Assembly (NCBI GenBank): GCA_003219215.1
Contig: QHPY01000168.1
Location: 1 to 43,371 of the forward strand
Direction: 5' to 3'
Source of the DNA: Verrucomicrobiota bacterium
GTDB taxonomy: Bacteria > Verrucomicrobiota > Verrucomicrobiia > Chthoniobacterales > UBA10450
Length of the DNA stretch: 43,371 bases
Both the position numbers and the translations under genes were made by a program. Shown one piece after another: positions 1 to 9,137 of the stretch. Under the pieces are notes generated by a model. That model was not told the origin of the DNA. It ran no database searches and worked only from the letters and a program-made list of their open reading frames with translations. Every line of letters starts with the position of its first letter. Position 1 is the stretch's first letter.

Positions 1-446
1 CGTCGTGCGCGGTCTTGGCCGTTCCACCGCGCGACACTTCACTGGTCTCCTGGAAATCCTTACCTTCCCGATTCCGATGTGGCATGGCAGTTATCGGCCA
101 GTATTGCCGAGCGATATTCCGTGGATTCACGCCGGTTATTCGGAATTTCCACCCGAGCTCGGAAACGAATCGAAATATCCCTACTGCCGCGATTATTAGC
201 TCATTGGACGCAATTGTAGGGCGGGCGCATCACCTGCCATCCTAATTCGCCAATCGGAGCGGTTGCCCGACAACGTTGGGCGCCGCGCAGAGCGCGACGG
301 CTACAGTTGATTGCCGATCTTGTCCGCCAGCGGACGGACTCGCCGTGGTGAGGAAACGATTTAAAGTTATTCACAAATCGGTTGACCGATGTTGCCAGCC
401 GCGTAACAGGTAGGGCGATTCGCAGAGGCGGTCGGGTAATGAATAG
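1..446. other. Region without an intact gene, upstream of the MASE1 kinase
   Basis: No convincing coding sequence is seen; the open frames here are short and resemble no family I recognise. Around 215-240 there is a GC-rich stretch (tgtagggcgggcgc) of the kind common in bacterial extragenic repeats. From about 389 to 446, two frames carry pieces resembling the N-terminus of a MASE1 domain, interrupted by stops at 404, 437, 440 and 444. This is probably decayed 5' coding sequence of the following kinase gene. Confidence 0.5.
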
Positions 447-491
447 AGTGCGTCACCGGTATGGCCGCCAGCCGGGATCGCCCTGGCGGCA

Positions 492-2369
492 TTGCTTGTT
501 CTGGGATTCCGCGTGTGGCCCGCACTTTTTGTCGGCGCGTTTTTGGTAAACCTGACAACGCTGGGAAACATTTGGACGTCGCTCGGCATCGCCAGCGGGA
601 ACACGTTGGAAGCCCTTTGTGGCGCCTGGCTCGTAAACAGATTTGCTGGAGGCGCTCGAGTTTTCGATCGTCCGCAGGACGTTTTCAAGTTCGCGCTTGC
701 GGCGCTCATTGGTACGACAGTCAGTCCTACGTTTGGAGTTAGCAGTCTGGCCGCTGGCGGCTTCGCGCAATGGTCAAGCTACTGGCCCGTCTGGCTGACC
801 TGGTGGCTCGGCGATGCTTCCGGAGTTCTGGTTATAGCCCCGTTGCTCTTGCTTTGGAGCGTGCCCGCGACGCAGCGCAAGTGGAACCAGAAGCAAGTAT
901 TAGAAGTTTCCGTCCTCTTGCTGTTGCTCGTGGTGCTGGCGGAAACCGTGTTCGGTGGATGGCTTCCGATTTCGGCGCGGAATTATCCGATCTCGTTCAT
1001 TTGCGGACCGATCGTCATCTGGACCGCGTTTCGTTTCACGCCGCGCGAAACAGCCACTGGCATCTTTATTCTTTCGGCCATCGCAATTTGGGGAACGCTC
1101 AATGGATTCGGGCCGTTCATTTTGCAATCCGAGAACCAATCGCTCTTGATGCTGCAGTTATGGACGGCCGCGTTGACGATCACAGCAATGGCAATCGCAG
1201 CCGCAATTACGGAACGCAACCGCACCCAGGTTGCGCTCGAACAGCAAAAGGACGCGGTTGAAGCCGCGAACCGGACCAAAGACAATTTTCTGGCGATGCT
1301 GTCGCACGAGCTGCGCACACCGCTGACGCCCGTCGTGGCAGCGCTCGATACTCTTGAAGCGGATGGTTCGCGCTCGAGTGAATCAAAAAACTCGCTGGCA
1401 ATGATTCGGCGCAATGTCGAACTCGAAAGCCAATTGATAGACGATCTCCTCGATCTCACCCGCATCGCCAAAGACAAATTGCAATTACGATTCGGGCCGC
1501 TCGATTCTCACGAAGTGATTAACAATGTGGTGGAAATTTGCCGCCCGGAAGCGCAGGCGCGAAATTTGACGCTGCAGCTCAACCTGCGCGCTGGTGGGCA
1601 CCATGTCTTGGGCGACGCAGCCAAGTACCAGCAAATTGTTTGGAACCTGCTCAAGAACGCGATCAAGTTCACGGCTGAGAACGGCGAAATCACAATTTCA
1701 TCGTCTAACCCAGAACCGCAGCTCCTCGCCATCGCCGTGCACGACACCGGAATCGGAATCGAACCGGAAGTCATGAATCGCATTTTCGATCCATTCGAGC
1801 AGGGCGAGCGCGCATTTCAGCGGCGCTTTGGTGGACTCGGCCTCGGTTTGGCGATTTCCAAATCACTCGCCCAAGCGCACGGCGGCACACTGATCGCGCG
1901 CAGCGAAGGACACGACCGCGGTTCCACTTTCATTTTAACGATGAAAACCGTTCCGGCACCGCCGCGCATCGTGAAGCTTACATCGCCGGTGCCAGAGAGC
2001 CGGCCGTTGCGGATCTTGCTGGTCGACGATCATCAGGACACTTGCGTTGCGCTCGAGCGACTGCTCGTTCGGCGCGGCCATTTGGTCGCAGCTGCGCACA
2101 ATGTCCGCTCGGCGATGGAAACTGCGGCGCGTAATTCGTTCGACTTGCTCATCAGCGACATCGCCTTGCCCGATGGGACCGGCACCGAGTTGATGACTTA
2201 TCTGCACGCGATTTCGCGAATCCCGGGAATCGCCATCAGCGGATTTGGAATGAATGGCGACATCGAGAAGAGCATCGACGCCGGGTTTGCCGAGCACCTG
2301 GTCAAACCGGTGAAAATGGAAAATCTCGAAGCTGCGATCGACCGCGTGATGGCGACGGCGACTCTGTAG
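492..2369 (+). CDS. MASE1-domain hybrid histidine kinase, 5' end probably damaged
   Basis: Membrane sensor kinase expected to autophosphorylate on histidine and pass phosphate to its own receiver domain. The first 225 or so residues are a multi-span MASE1 sensor. A HisKA domain follows with the phospho-acceptor in SHELRTPL (His272), then a HATPase domain (about 335-470) with DTGIGIEP and GLGLGLAIS, and a C-terminal receiver domain with DD near the start and Asp556 in SDIALPDG as phosphorylation site. The open frame can only begin after a stop at 444-446. The in-frame codons 447-491, before the TTG at 492, still encode SASPVWPPAGIALAA, which is conserved MASE1 sequence. The natural start was therefore further upstream and has been lost by stops and a frameshift, or by a sequence error. 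No partner regulator is adjacent. Confidence 0.8.
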   Translation: MLVLGFRVWPALFVGAFLVNLTTLGNIWTSLGIASGNTLEALCGAWLVNRFAGGARVFDRPQDVFKFALAALIGTTVSPTFGVSSLAAGGFAQWSSYWPVWLTWWLGDASGVLVIAPLLLLWSVPATQRKWNQKQVLEVSVLLLLLVVLAETVFGGWLPISARNYPISFICGPIVIWTAFRFTPRETATGIFILSAIAIWGTLNGFGPFILQSENQSLLMLQLWTAALTITAMAIAAAITERNRTQVALEQQKDAVEAANRTKDNFLAMLSHELRTPLTPVVAALDTLEADGSRSSESKNSLAMIRRNVELESQLIDDLLDLTRIAKDKLQLRFGPLDSHEVINNVVEICRPEAQARNLTLQLNLRAGGHHVLGDAAKYQQIVWNLLKNAIKFTAENGEITISSSNPEPQLLAIAVHDTGIGIEPEVMNRIFDPFEQGERAFQRRFGGLGLGLAISKSLAQAHGGTLIARSEGHDRGSTFILTMKTVPAPPRIVKLTSPVPESRPLRILLVDDHQDTCVALERLLVRRGHLVAAAHNVRSAMETAARNSFDLLISDIALPDGTGTELMTYLHAISRIPGIAISGFGMNGDIEKSIDAGFAEHLVKPVKMENLEAAIDRVMATATL

Positions 2370-2395
2370 CAGACAATCCTGCAACTTCTCATTAA

Positions 2396-2480
2396 CACCG
2401 CGCTTCAGGGCGGTGGCTCGCAAAGCTCTGTGCAAACGAGTTCTGTTCGCGTTTAACACCCTGCTGAAGCAGGGTGTTAA
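2396..2480. repeat. Two palindromic extragenic repeats
   Basis: Two related hairpins lie between the kinase and the methyltransferase. The first (2396-2415) pairs CACCGC with GCGGTG around an 8-base loop. The second (2453-2480) is a perfect 12-bp stem, TTAACACCCTGC against GCAGGGTGTTAA, with loop TGAA. Both begin TTAACACC, so they look like members of one REP-like family. The second ends 4 bases before the ATG at 2485 and could hide the ribosome site or act as a terminator. It lacks the U-run of a standard intrinsic terminator. Confidence 0.7.
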
Positions 2481-2484
2481 TGAC

Positions 2485-3555
2485 ATGCGCACGGTCGATC
2501 TTAAAATCGAAGACGTCGCCTTCGGCGGAAAAGGTGTGGCGCGAGAAAACGGCAAAGCCGTTTTCATTCCGTTTACGATCGACGGCGAATCGGTCTCGGC
2601 AAAGATCACGCGCGAGAAAAAGCAATTTGCCGAAGCGGAGCTTGTCGATCTTCGTGAGACTTCCTCGCATCGCGTCGAACCGCCTTGCCCGTATTTCGGG
2701 CAGTGCGGCGGTTGCGCCTACCAACACATCGATTACGCGCACCAGCTCGCGATTAAGTCACGCCAAGTCCACGACGTTCTCCAGCGAATCGGAAAACTTA
2801 AAGACGTTCCGATGCGTTCAATCATCCCCTCGCCTCTTCAATATGCTTATCGCAATCGCATCACCGTTCACGCCGAGAATGGCGTGATCGGATATTTTCG
2901 ACGCGATTCGCATCGGTTGATCGACGTCGAGCGATGCCCGATCGCGATGGACGAAGTGAATCGCGAACTCACTGATTTGCGGGCGCGCGATCTTGGCGAC
3001 GGTCATTACACTCTGCGCGCGCGATCTGGCCCGCGCGTTTTTTCACAAACGAATGACGGCGTGGCGAACGCGCTGCGCGATTTGATTGTTGAACTGATGC
3101 CGCCGAATCAGGACCTGCTCATCGATGCGTTCTGCGGTGCCGGGTCTTTTACCAAGGCCCTCGTCGACAAATTTAATCGAGTTGTCGGCATCGACTGGGA
3201 CAGGTTCGCAATCGCGGCGGCGCTGGAGACGGCAGGCGCGAAGGAAACGTACATTGCGGGCGATGTTGATGCTAACCTTAACTCAATTTTGGGACAATCC
3301 GACGCCGACCAGACCGCGGTGATTGTCGATCCGCCGGCAGTCGGTCTGAGCGCGCACGCTCGGAAGACGATTGTCGATCTCGCGCCGGCGACGCTGATTT
3401 ACGTTTCGTGCAATCCGGCTACGCTCGCGCGCGATCTCGCTGAGCTGCAGCAGCAATTCAAAATCGAATCCGTCACGCCGCTCGACATGTTTCCGCAGAC
3501 GGCGGAAATCGAAGTGGTCGTGCAGTTGCAACGCTCTGATGCTTCGACGATTTAA
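2485..3555 (+). CDS. RlmD/RumA-type 23S rRNA (uracil-5-)-methyltransferase
   Basis: SAM-dependent methyltransferase of the TrmA/RumA family, expected to make 5-methyluridine in rRNA (or tRNA). The N-terminal TRAM-like domain (about 1-55) carries DVAFGGKGVAR. An iron-sulfur cysteine cluster follows in CPYFGQCGGC with a later RCPIAM cysteine. The C-terminal Rossmann domain has FCGAGSFT for SAM binding, VDPP, and the catalytic cysteine in YVSCNPATLARDL. Length (356 residues) is slightly short for RlmD but all motifs are present. ATG 2485 is chosen because the open frame to 2413 would translate the palindromic repeat and because MRTVDLKIED is the usual family start. Which uridine is modified cannot be read from sequence. 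Confidence 0.85.
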   Translation: MRTVDLKIEDVAFGGKGVARENGKAVFIPFTIDGESVSAKITREKKQFAEAELVDLRETSSHRVEPPCPYFGQCGGCAYQHIDYAHQLAIKSRQVHDVLQRIGKLKDVPMRSIIPSPLQYAYRNRITVHAENGVIGYFRRDSHRLIDVERCPIAMDEVNRELTDLRARDLGDGHYTLRARSGPRVFSQTNDGVANALRDLIVELMPPNQDLLIDAFCGAGSFTKALVDKFNRVVGIDWDRFAIAAALETAGAKETYIAGDVDANLNSILGQSDADQTAVIVDPPAVGLSAHARKTIVDLAPATLIYVSCNPATLARDLAELQQQFKIESVTPLDMFPQTAEIEVVVQLQRSDASTI

Positions 3556-3573
3556 CGATTTAGCCATTCGTTT

Positions 3574-5166
3574 ATGACTTCGCCAAAAGTTTTGATTGCC
3601 GATTCCATTTCGCAGCGCGGAGTCGATGAGCTTACCCGCGACGATATGCTGGACGTTTCGGTTCAAACAAAGCTAAGCCCGGTGAAGTTGATCGAAATTA
3701 TTCCGGAATTCGCGGCGTTGATCGTTCGTAGCGAAACGAAAGTGACCGGAGAAGTACTGAATGCCGCAAAAAAAATGCGCGTCGTCGGGCGTGCCGGGGT
3801 CGGCGTAGATAATGTCGATGTTGAAACGGCAACGCGGCGCGGCGTGCTCGTGCTCAATGCCCCCGGCGGCAACACGGTTTCAACAGCGGAACACGCATTT
3901 TCGCTTTTGCTTTGCGTTGCGCGAAAAATTCCGCAAGCGGACGCGAGTCTGCGTGGCAAAAAGTGGAGCAGAAAAGATTTCGAAGGTGTCGAGCTCTACA
4001 ACAAAACACTCGGCGTTATCGGCATGGGGCGGATTGGAAGCGAACTGAGCCGGCGCGCCATCGCCTTTGGGATGCGGGTTGTGGCTTACGATCCCTATCT
4101 CTCGGCCGCGCGCGCACGCAGTTTGCAGGTCGAACTGGTAGAAGAGCTCGACGATCTGCTTGCAAACGCGGACTTCATTTCGTTGCACCCGCCGCTCACT
4201 AACGAAACGCGTCACCTTCTGGACGCGACGCGCATTTCAAAAACGAAACGCGGCGTTCGCATCATCAATTGCGCGCGCGGCGGTTTGATTGATGAAACGG
4301 CGCTGGCTGCGGCGTTGCAAGATCGACATGTTGCTGCCGCCGCGCTCGACGTGTTCGAAATCGAACCGTTGCCGGATGAGTCGCCGCTGCGCGTCGCGCC
4401 GAATTTAATTCTGACGCCGCATCTTGGCGCTTCCACCGCCGAAGCGCAGGAAAGCGTCGGGATTGAAATTGCGCAATCGATCCGGGCCGCACTCCTCGAA
4501 GGAACAATTCGCAACGCAGTGAACATGCCGAACCTCGACGCGAAAACATTATCGGTCATCGGCCCGCATCTGCGATTCGGAGAAAAGCTCGGCCGGTTTC
4601 TCTCGCAAGTTGCGCCAAGGCGCGTGGATGAGTTGAAAATTAATTACAGCGGCAAAGTGAACGAACTCGATACCGGGCCGATCACCCGCTCGGTCTTGAA
4701 AGGTTTTCTCCAAAGCGCCGGCGGCGCTGACATCAACGAAGTGAACGCGCCGGCGTTCGCTGAAAGTCTCGGATTAAAAGTAACTGAGACGCGATTGAGC
4801 GCGGCCGGCGATTACACCGATCTGGTTGAGTTGTCCGCCGATGCGGAAGGAAAAACCGTTTCGGTTGGTGGCGCATTTTTCGGCGCGACGCCGCGCATTG
4901 TGAGCGTCAACAGTCGCCCGGTGGAGGCACGGCCACACGGTGTTATTCTCGTTCTCGAAAATACGGATCGGCCGGGAATCGTCGGCCGCATCGGAACATT
5001 ACTGGGCGAGCATGATGTAAACATCGCCACCATGTCGTTGAGCCGAAATCAGGCGGGCGGCACCGCGCTCACGATTTTGAATTTGGACAACGCGCCGAGC
5101 GAGCAATTGCTGCGAGAAATCCGGGCCGGCGGCGACATTCATTCCGCTCAAGTCATTCAATTGTGA
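3574..5166 (+). CDS. serA: D-3-phosphoglycerate dehydrogenase (long form with ACT domain)
   Basis: Oxidises 3-phosphoglycerate to 3-phosphohydroxypyruvate with NAD, the first committed step of serine synthesis in the cytoplasm. The N-terminal substrate domain is followed by the NAD-binding GMGRIGSE motif (about residue 150). The catalytic arginine lies in NCARGGLIDE, the glutamate in FEIEPLPDES and the histidine in LTPHLGASTAEAQ. An intervening domain and a C-terminal ACT domain (NTDRPGIVGRIGTLLGEHDVNIA) complete the 530-residue form. The ACT domain suggests serine feedback, as in other long-form enzymes. It begins 19 bases after the methyltransferase stop and contains one exact AAGATCGACA at 4319-4328. 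Confidence 0.95.
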   Translation: MTSPKVLIADSISQRGVDELTRDDMLDVSVQTKLSPVKLIEIIPEFAALIVRSETKVTGEVLNAAKKMRVVGRAGVGVDNVDVETATRRGVLVLNAPGGNTVSTAEHAFSLLLCVARKIPQADASLRGKKWSRKDFEGVELYNKTLGVIGMGRIGSELSRRAIAFGMRVVAYDPYLSAARARSLQVELVEELDDLLANADFISLHPPLTNETRHLLDATRISKTKRGVRIINCARGGLIDETALAAALQDRHVAAAALDVFEIEPLPDESPLRVAPNLILTPHLGASTAEAQESVGIEIAQSIRAALLEGTIRNAVNMPNLDAKTLSVIGPHLRFGEKLGRFLSQVAPRRVDELKINYSGKVNELDTGPITRSVLKGFLQSAGGADINEVNAPAFAESLGLKVTETRLSAAGDYTDLVELSADAEGKTVSVGGAFFGATPRIVSVNSRPVEARPHGVILVLENTDRPGIVGRIGTLLGEHDVNIATMSLSRNQAGGTALTILNLDNAPSEQLLREIRAGGDIHSAQVIQL

Positions 5167-5167
5167 G

Positions 5168-5191
5168 CGTCGACATGGCTCTATGTCGATC
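5168..5191. promoter_or_regulatory. Hairpin made of two opposed uptake-like cores, covering a start codon
   Basis: TCGACAT (5170-5176) and ATGTCGA (5183-5189) form a perfect 7-bp inverted repeat with the 6-base loop ggctct, directly after the serA stop. The right arm is the one-mismatch motif TGTCGATCCT and contains the ATG (5183) of the next gene. In Neisseria, opposed uptake sequences at gene ends often double as terminators. Here there is no U-run, so a terminator role is only a possibility. Sequestering the start codon is an equally simple reading. Confidence 0.5.
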
Positions 5192-6994
5192 CTAGCAGGT
5201 ACTAATTCCAAGACCTGGGCCGGCGCGATCTTTGTTGTTAGTGTGGCCGCAGTTTTATATTTCCTCACTGCCGCCCGCGACATCGTTGTCGGCGACTCGC
5301 CGGAATTGATTACGGCCGCAGTGACTTTGGGAGTCGCGCATGCGCCGGGTTACCCGCTGTTCACCATGCTCGGGCATCTTTTCAGTCTGCTCCCGTTCGG
5401 CTCGCTTCCGTCTCGAGTGAATTTACTTTCGGTGACATGCGACGCGCTCACGATTGGCGTCGTCTATTTCAGCGCATTCCGCCTCACGAAGTCGCGGTTT
5501 GCTGCTGCGGTTGCAGCTTTGGTTCTCGCCGTTAATCCCACGTTCTGGGAGTGGTCGCTCGCGGCTGAGGTTTTTCCGCTAAATAATTTGTTGGCCGCGG
5601 TGCTGATTCTGTTGCTGGTCACGTGGCACGAACACCCAGAACGCACCGGTTTTTTAGTCGCAGCGTTTTTTGTCGCCGGACTCGCGCTCACAAATCACCA
5701 AACAATCGCGCTCCTGGGTCCGGCGTTTTGTTTTGTTCTGTGGCGGCGGCGATCGATTTTGCGGCCTCGTCTTCTCGCGATCGGCATCGCTGCGTTCGTC
5801 ATCGGACTTTTGCCGTACGCGTACATCCCGTGGGCGTCGGCCCATCATCCTGCCCACAATTGGGGGAACGTCTCTTCGTTTCGCGATCTCGTCGGCCTGA
5901 TTACTCGACGAAGTTATGGGTCAGCTCGACTCGTCGCGACGGCCGGCTATTCCGGCGGATCGCCATGGGCTAGACTCGCAGAGCTTGGCATTTCTTTCGG
6001 ACCGGTCGCGGGATTACTCATCATGTTGGGCGCGATCCAAGTTTTTCAGCGCGCGCGTTGGTATTTTTGGTTCAGCCTGATCGCATTTATTTTCGCGGGC
6101 CCGTTTTTTGTCTGGATCAGTAACCTGAACCTGAGCACGGCGCCGTCTGCGCTTTTTGTTCTGCAGCGATTCTTTCTGCTGTCGCAAGTCATCCTGGCCC
6201 CGTTTGCCGCATTTGGCGTCCTCGCGCTTGCGCAATTCGTTACAAGGTCTATCGCTTCAACGCCGTCGTTGGCTTTGCGTGTCGTTACCGCAACTTGTCT
6301 CGCTGCAGTTCTGATTACTGTGGCAACAAGTTATCGCCGCATCGATCAGAGCCGAAATTTTATCGCCCGACACTTTGCCGAAGACGTATTCAACACGGTC
6401 CGGCCACATTCAATCCTGCTGGTCAGCGGCGATGGCCTCGCTTTTCCGCTGATGTATCTCCAAAAAGTTGAGAACGTCGGCAACGAGACAACTCTCGTCG
6501 TAGTTCCACTTCTGCTTGGCAATTGGTACGTGCGTCAGTTGCGCGAACAACATCCTGACCTCGCCCTCCCTTTTGATCGCTACGATCCTCTGAGCACTAA
6601 CATAAAGATTTTCGTGGAGGCCAATTCCAGCCGCACGATTGCCATTGCCGGGACGATCGGAAATGATCACAGCCTCGACGCGGATTATTGGCCGTACCAA
6701 CAAGGTCTCTTAATTGTGGTCAGGCCGAAATCGCGCGACGTGCCGCTGGGTACTTTGCTCGCTGAGAACGAACAATTGCTTGCTAGTTGTCGTCCTCCAG
6801 CACCGGGGACACTCCGCGCGAATACTTTCGAAGGGGACATCCTTTCCCTTTATGCATATCCGGCATTCAACATTGGCGGCACTTGCGAGCGCGCCGGCTT
6901 GAAAGCGGAAGCCCGGACTTGGTACCAGCGCGCGCTTGCGATCAATCCGCAGTTTCCGAAAGCGCGCGAAGCGCTGGCCCGACTGGAACATTGA
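5183..6994 (+). CDS. DUF2723 family membrane protein (glycosyltransferase-C-like)
   Basis: Integral membrane protein of 603 residues with about ten hydrophobic segments between residues 12 and 400. The stretch GDSPELITAA followed by LGVAHAPGYPLF (about 37-60) is the signature of DUF2723, related to GT-C enzymes such as protein O-mannosyltransferases and TMEM260. The acidic residue after the first membrane segment fits a GT-C catalytic loop. The C-terminus (about 575-600) reads as one TPR-like helix pair (EARTWYQRALAINPQFPKAR). The likely role is transfer of a sugar from a lipid carrier outside the membrane; donor and acceptor are unknown. ATG 5183 is the only good start before the first membrane helix and lies in a hairpin. 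Confidence 0.8.
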   Translation: MSILAGTNSKTWAGAIFVVSVAAVLYFLTAARDIVVGDSPELITAAVTLGVAHAPGYPLFTMLGHLFSLLPFGSLPSRVNLLSVTCDALTIGVVYFSAFRLTKSRFAAAVAALVLAVNPTFWEWSLAAEVFPLNNLLAAVLILLLVTWHEHPERTGFLVAAFFVAGLALTNHQTIALLGPAFCFVLWRRRSILRPRLLAIGIAAFVIGLLPYAYIPWASAHHPAHNWGNVSSFRDLVGLITRRSYGSARLVATAGYSGGSPWARLAELGISFGPVAGLLIMLGAIQVFQRARWYFWFSLIAFIFAGPFFVWISNLNLSTAPSALFVLQRFFLLSQVILAPFAAFGVLALAQFVTRSIASTPSLALRVVTATCLAAVLITVATSYRRIDQSRNFIARHFAEDVFNTVRPHSILLVSGDGLAFPLMYLQKVENVGNETTLVVVPLLLGNWYVRQLREQHPDLALPFDRYDPLSTNIKIFVEANSSRTIAIAGTIGNDHSLDADYWPYQQGLLIVVRPKSRDVPLGTLLAENEQLLASCRPPAPGTLRANTFEGDILSLYAYPAFNIGGTCERAGLKAEARTWYQRALAINPQFPKAREALARLEH

Positions 6995-7020
6995 TTCGCA
7001 TCGAGTAACTGTCATCTGTC

Positions 7021-7977
7021 ATGGCAGTGCCGCGACAAATCCAGATCGTTAGCGCTTTCGCAGCGCTTTATTTGATTTGGGGCTCGACCTATCTCGGAAT
7101 TCTTTTCGCCATTCAATCGATCCCGCCATTTCTGATGGCGGGCGCACGCTTTTTTTTCGCCGGCCTCATCATGTTCGTGATCGCCCGAACTCAAGGGTCG
7201 CTAAGATCGACATGGGCGGAGTGGCGGACCTCCCTCATTGTCGGCGCCTGTTTGCTGTTAGGCGGAAACGGCGGCGTCACCATTTCGGAAAAGTTTATTG
7301 AAACCGGACTCGCCAGTTTGATCGTCGCGACCGTTCCGATTTACATCATTTTGCTTGGCTGGCTGTTCGGGATGACGCCGCGACCAGGTGGAATTGTCTG
7401 GCTCGGACTTGCCGGCGGATTTTTAGGCGTCGGAATTTTGCTCGGCCCGGCGTTGCGATTTTCCGGCGGCGGCAATAGCCATCCGCTCATCGGGATGTCG
7501 ATCTTGCTGGTCGGATCGTTCCTTTGGTCGGCCGGCTCGCTCTATTCGCGCACGGCAAAGCATGCCGCGTCGCCTTTTCTCGGTGCAGCTCAACAAATGT
7601 TTTGTGGCGGTTTGCTTTTGATGCTGACCGGATTGTTTCTTGGCGAGCCGAAACATTTTCACCCGTCCGCCATCACAGGTCTATCGTTAGGCGCGTTTGT
7701 CTATCTCGTGCTGATTGGCGCAATCGTCGGCTACACCGCCTATTTTTGGCTGCTCCGAAATTGCGATCCGGCCAAGGTGGCGACTTACGCTTACATAAAT
7801 CCAATCGTGGCCGTCTTGCTCGGCGCGTTGTTCGCCCACGAAGTCGTGACGTTGCGAACAGTGCTGGCTGCAGCATTGATCATCGGGTCGGTCGCGCTCA
7901 TCATCACTGTTCAACAATTGAAGCCGAAAGCGCTGCCGCCAATCACGGCTGCAATCGAAACCGAATGCGCGCGATGA
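7021..7977 (+). CDS. EamA/DMT-superfamily transporter
   Basis: Ten predicted membrane segments in 318 residues arranged as two EamA repeats, as in RhaT- and YedA-type drug/metabolite transporters. LIWGSTYLGI near the N-terminus (about 20-30) and YINPIVAVLLGALF in the second half (about 258-271) are typical family sequences. Such proteins export amino acids or other small metabolites; the substrate cannot be told. Its stop overlaps the next start (ATGA at 7974-7977), so it is translationally coupled to the iron exporter. It contains an exact uptake-like motif at 7203-7212, read as Arg-Ser-Thr. Confidence 0.85.
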   Translation: MAVPRQIQIVSAFAALYLIWGSTYLGILFAIQSIPPFLMAGARFFFAGLIMFVIARTQGSLRSTWAEWRTSLIVGACLLLGGNGGVTISEKFIETGLASLIVATVPIYIILLGWLFGMTPRPGGIVWLGLAGGFLGVGILLGPALRFSGGGNSHPLIGMSILLVGSFLWSAGSLYSRTAKHAASPFLGAAQQMFCGGLLLMLTGLFLGEPKHFHPSAITGLSLGAFVYLVLIGAIVGYTAYFWLLRNCDPAKVATYAYINPIVAVLLGALFAHEVVTLRTVLAAALIIGSVALIITVQQLKPKALPPITAAIETECAR

Positions 7978-9137
7978 ACTCCAAACAAGATCGACAGGAG
8001 ACAGTCGAAGTCGTGAAGCGCAACTGGCGCGCGGAAGTGGAGACGGCGCAAGTTTATCGTGAGCTCGCTGCGCGCGAGGTTGATGAGAAACGCAAAGGCA
8101 TTTTGAATCGGATGGCGGAAGCCGAGGAACGCCACGCGCAACGTTGGGCAAAAAAACTGGCCGACCTCGGCGAACCGATTCCGACAATTCCGGATTCGTT
8201 AGGCCGGCGCTTGCAACGCTGGTTGAATCGCGCGCTCGGGACCGAAATCGCAATCCGTCGAATGGAAGCGGCGGAAGAAAAACACGAAGCCGCGTTTCGC
8301 GATCAACGCGAGCGCGTTCTCGCCGGCGAACACGACGTGAAAGATTTTCTGCGCGAAAGCGCGGTCGAAGAAAAAGCGCACGCGCGCGCGCTTCAGACAA
8401 TGGTGCCGCAGCTCGGCCCGCGCACGGTGCTCGACACCATTCTGAAACGCGAACGCTGGCATGGGCGCGGTGGCAGTTGGGTGGCCGACGCAATTTATGG
8501 AGTGAACGATGGACTCGGCGCCGTATTCGGAATTGTCTCCGGCGTCGCGGGTGCGACGAACAATCAGCAACATTACGTCCTGATCTCGGGTCTCGCGGGA
8601 ATGTTGGCGTCGTCGTTGTCGATGGGCGCCGGCGCGTACCTGGCCGTGAAAAGCGAACGCGAGGTTTACGAGGCGGAGATCGCGCGGGAAAAAGCCGAAG
8701 TCGAAGAAAATCCCGAAGAAGAGATCGAAGAAATGTCGCTCTTCTACCAATTACAAGGATTCAACGCTGAAGAAGCGCAGAGAATGGCGGAACGATTGGC
8801 CGAGCAGCCGGACCAAATGGTGCAGGCAATGGCGCAGAGCGAGCTTGGACTTTCTCAACAACACTTTGGCAAACCGTGGACCTCCGCATTTTCAGCGGCA
8901 GTCTCCACCGCCATCGGCGCGTTTATTCCGATCATTCCTTTCTTTTTTATGAGCGGCGTCCCGGCGATCGTCGCGGCTTTCGTCATTAGCATCATTGCGC
9001 ATTTCGCCGTCGGCGCCTTGAAATCACTGATCACGATTCGCTCCTGGTGGGCGTCGGGATTGGAAATGACGATCGTCGGCGTAATCGAAGCCGCCGTCAC
9101 CTACAGTCTCGGCCTCGCCTTCGGCGCGATCAGCTAA
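7974..9137 (+). CDS. mbfA: MbfA-like protein: ferritin-like domain fused to VIT1/CCC1 transporter
   Basis: Probable inner-membrane iron (or manganese) exporter of 387 residues. The N-terminal half (about 10-150) is a rubrerythrin/ferritin-like four-helix domain with two metal-binding patterns, EAEERH and EEKAH. The C-terminal half is a VIT1 domain that starts at GGSWVADAIYGVNDGLGAVFG, has an acidic cytoplasmic loop rich in Glu (EVEENPEEEIEE) and ends with several membrane helices. This Er-VIT1 arrangement is that of MbfA, which exports iron and protects against peroxide in Bradyrhizobium and Agrobacterium. ATG 7974 is chosen over a longer open frame because that extension lies entirely inside the EamA gene and ATGA coupling is present. 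An uptake-like motif lies at 7987-7996. Confidence 0.85.
   Translation: MNSKQDRQETVEVVKRNWRAEVETAQVYRELAAREVDEKRKGILNRMAEAEERHAQRWAKKLADLGEPIPTIPDSLGRRLQRWLNRALGTEIAIRRMEAAEEKHEAAFRDQRERVLAGEHDVKDFLRESAVEEKAHARALQTMVPQLGPRTVLDTILKRERWHGRGGSWVADAIYGVNDGLGAVFGIVSGVAGATNNQQHYVLISGLAGMLASSLSMGAGAYLAVKSEREVYEAEIAREKAEVEENPEEEIEEMSLFYQLQGFNAEEAQRMAERLAEQPDQMVQAMAQSELGLSQQHFGKPWTSAFSAAVSTAIGAFIPIIPFFFMSGVPAIVAAFVISIIAHFAVGALKSLITIRSWWASGLEMTIVGVIEAAVTYSLGLAFGAIS

Noticed and set aside
7524-7973. Long 5' extension of the MbfA-like frame
   Set aside because: It lies wholly inside the EamA gene in another frame and has no family similarity; ATG 7974 overlaps the EamA stop.
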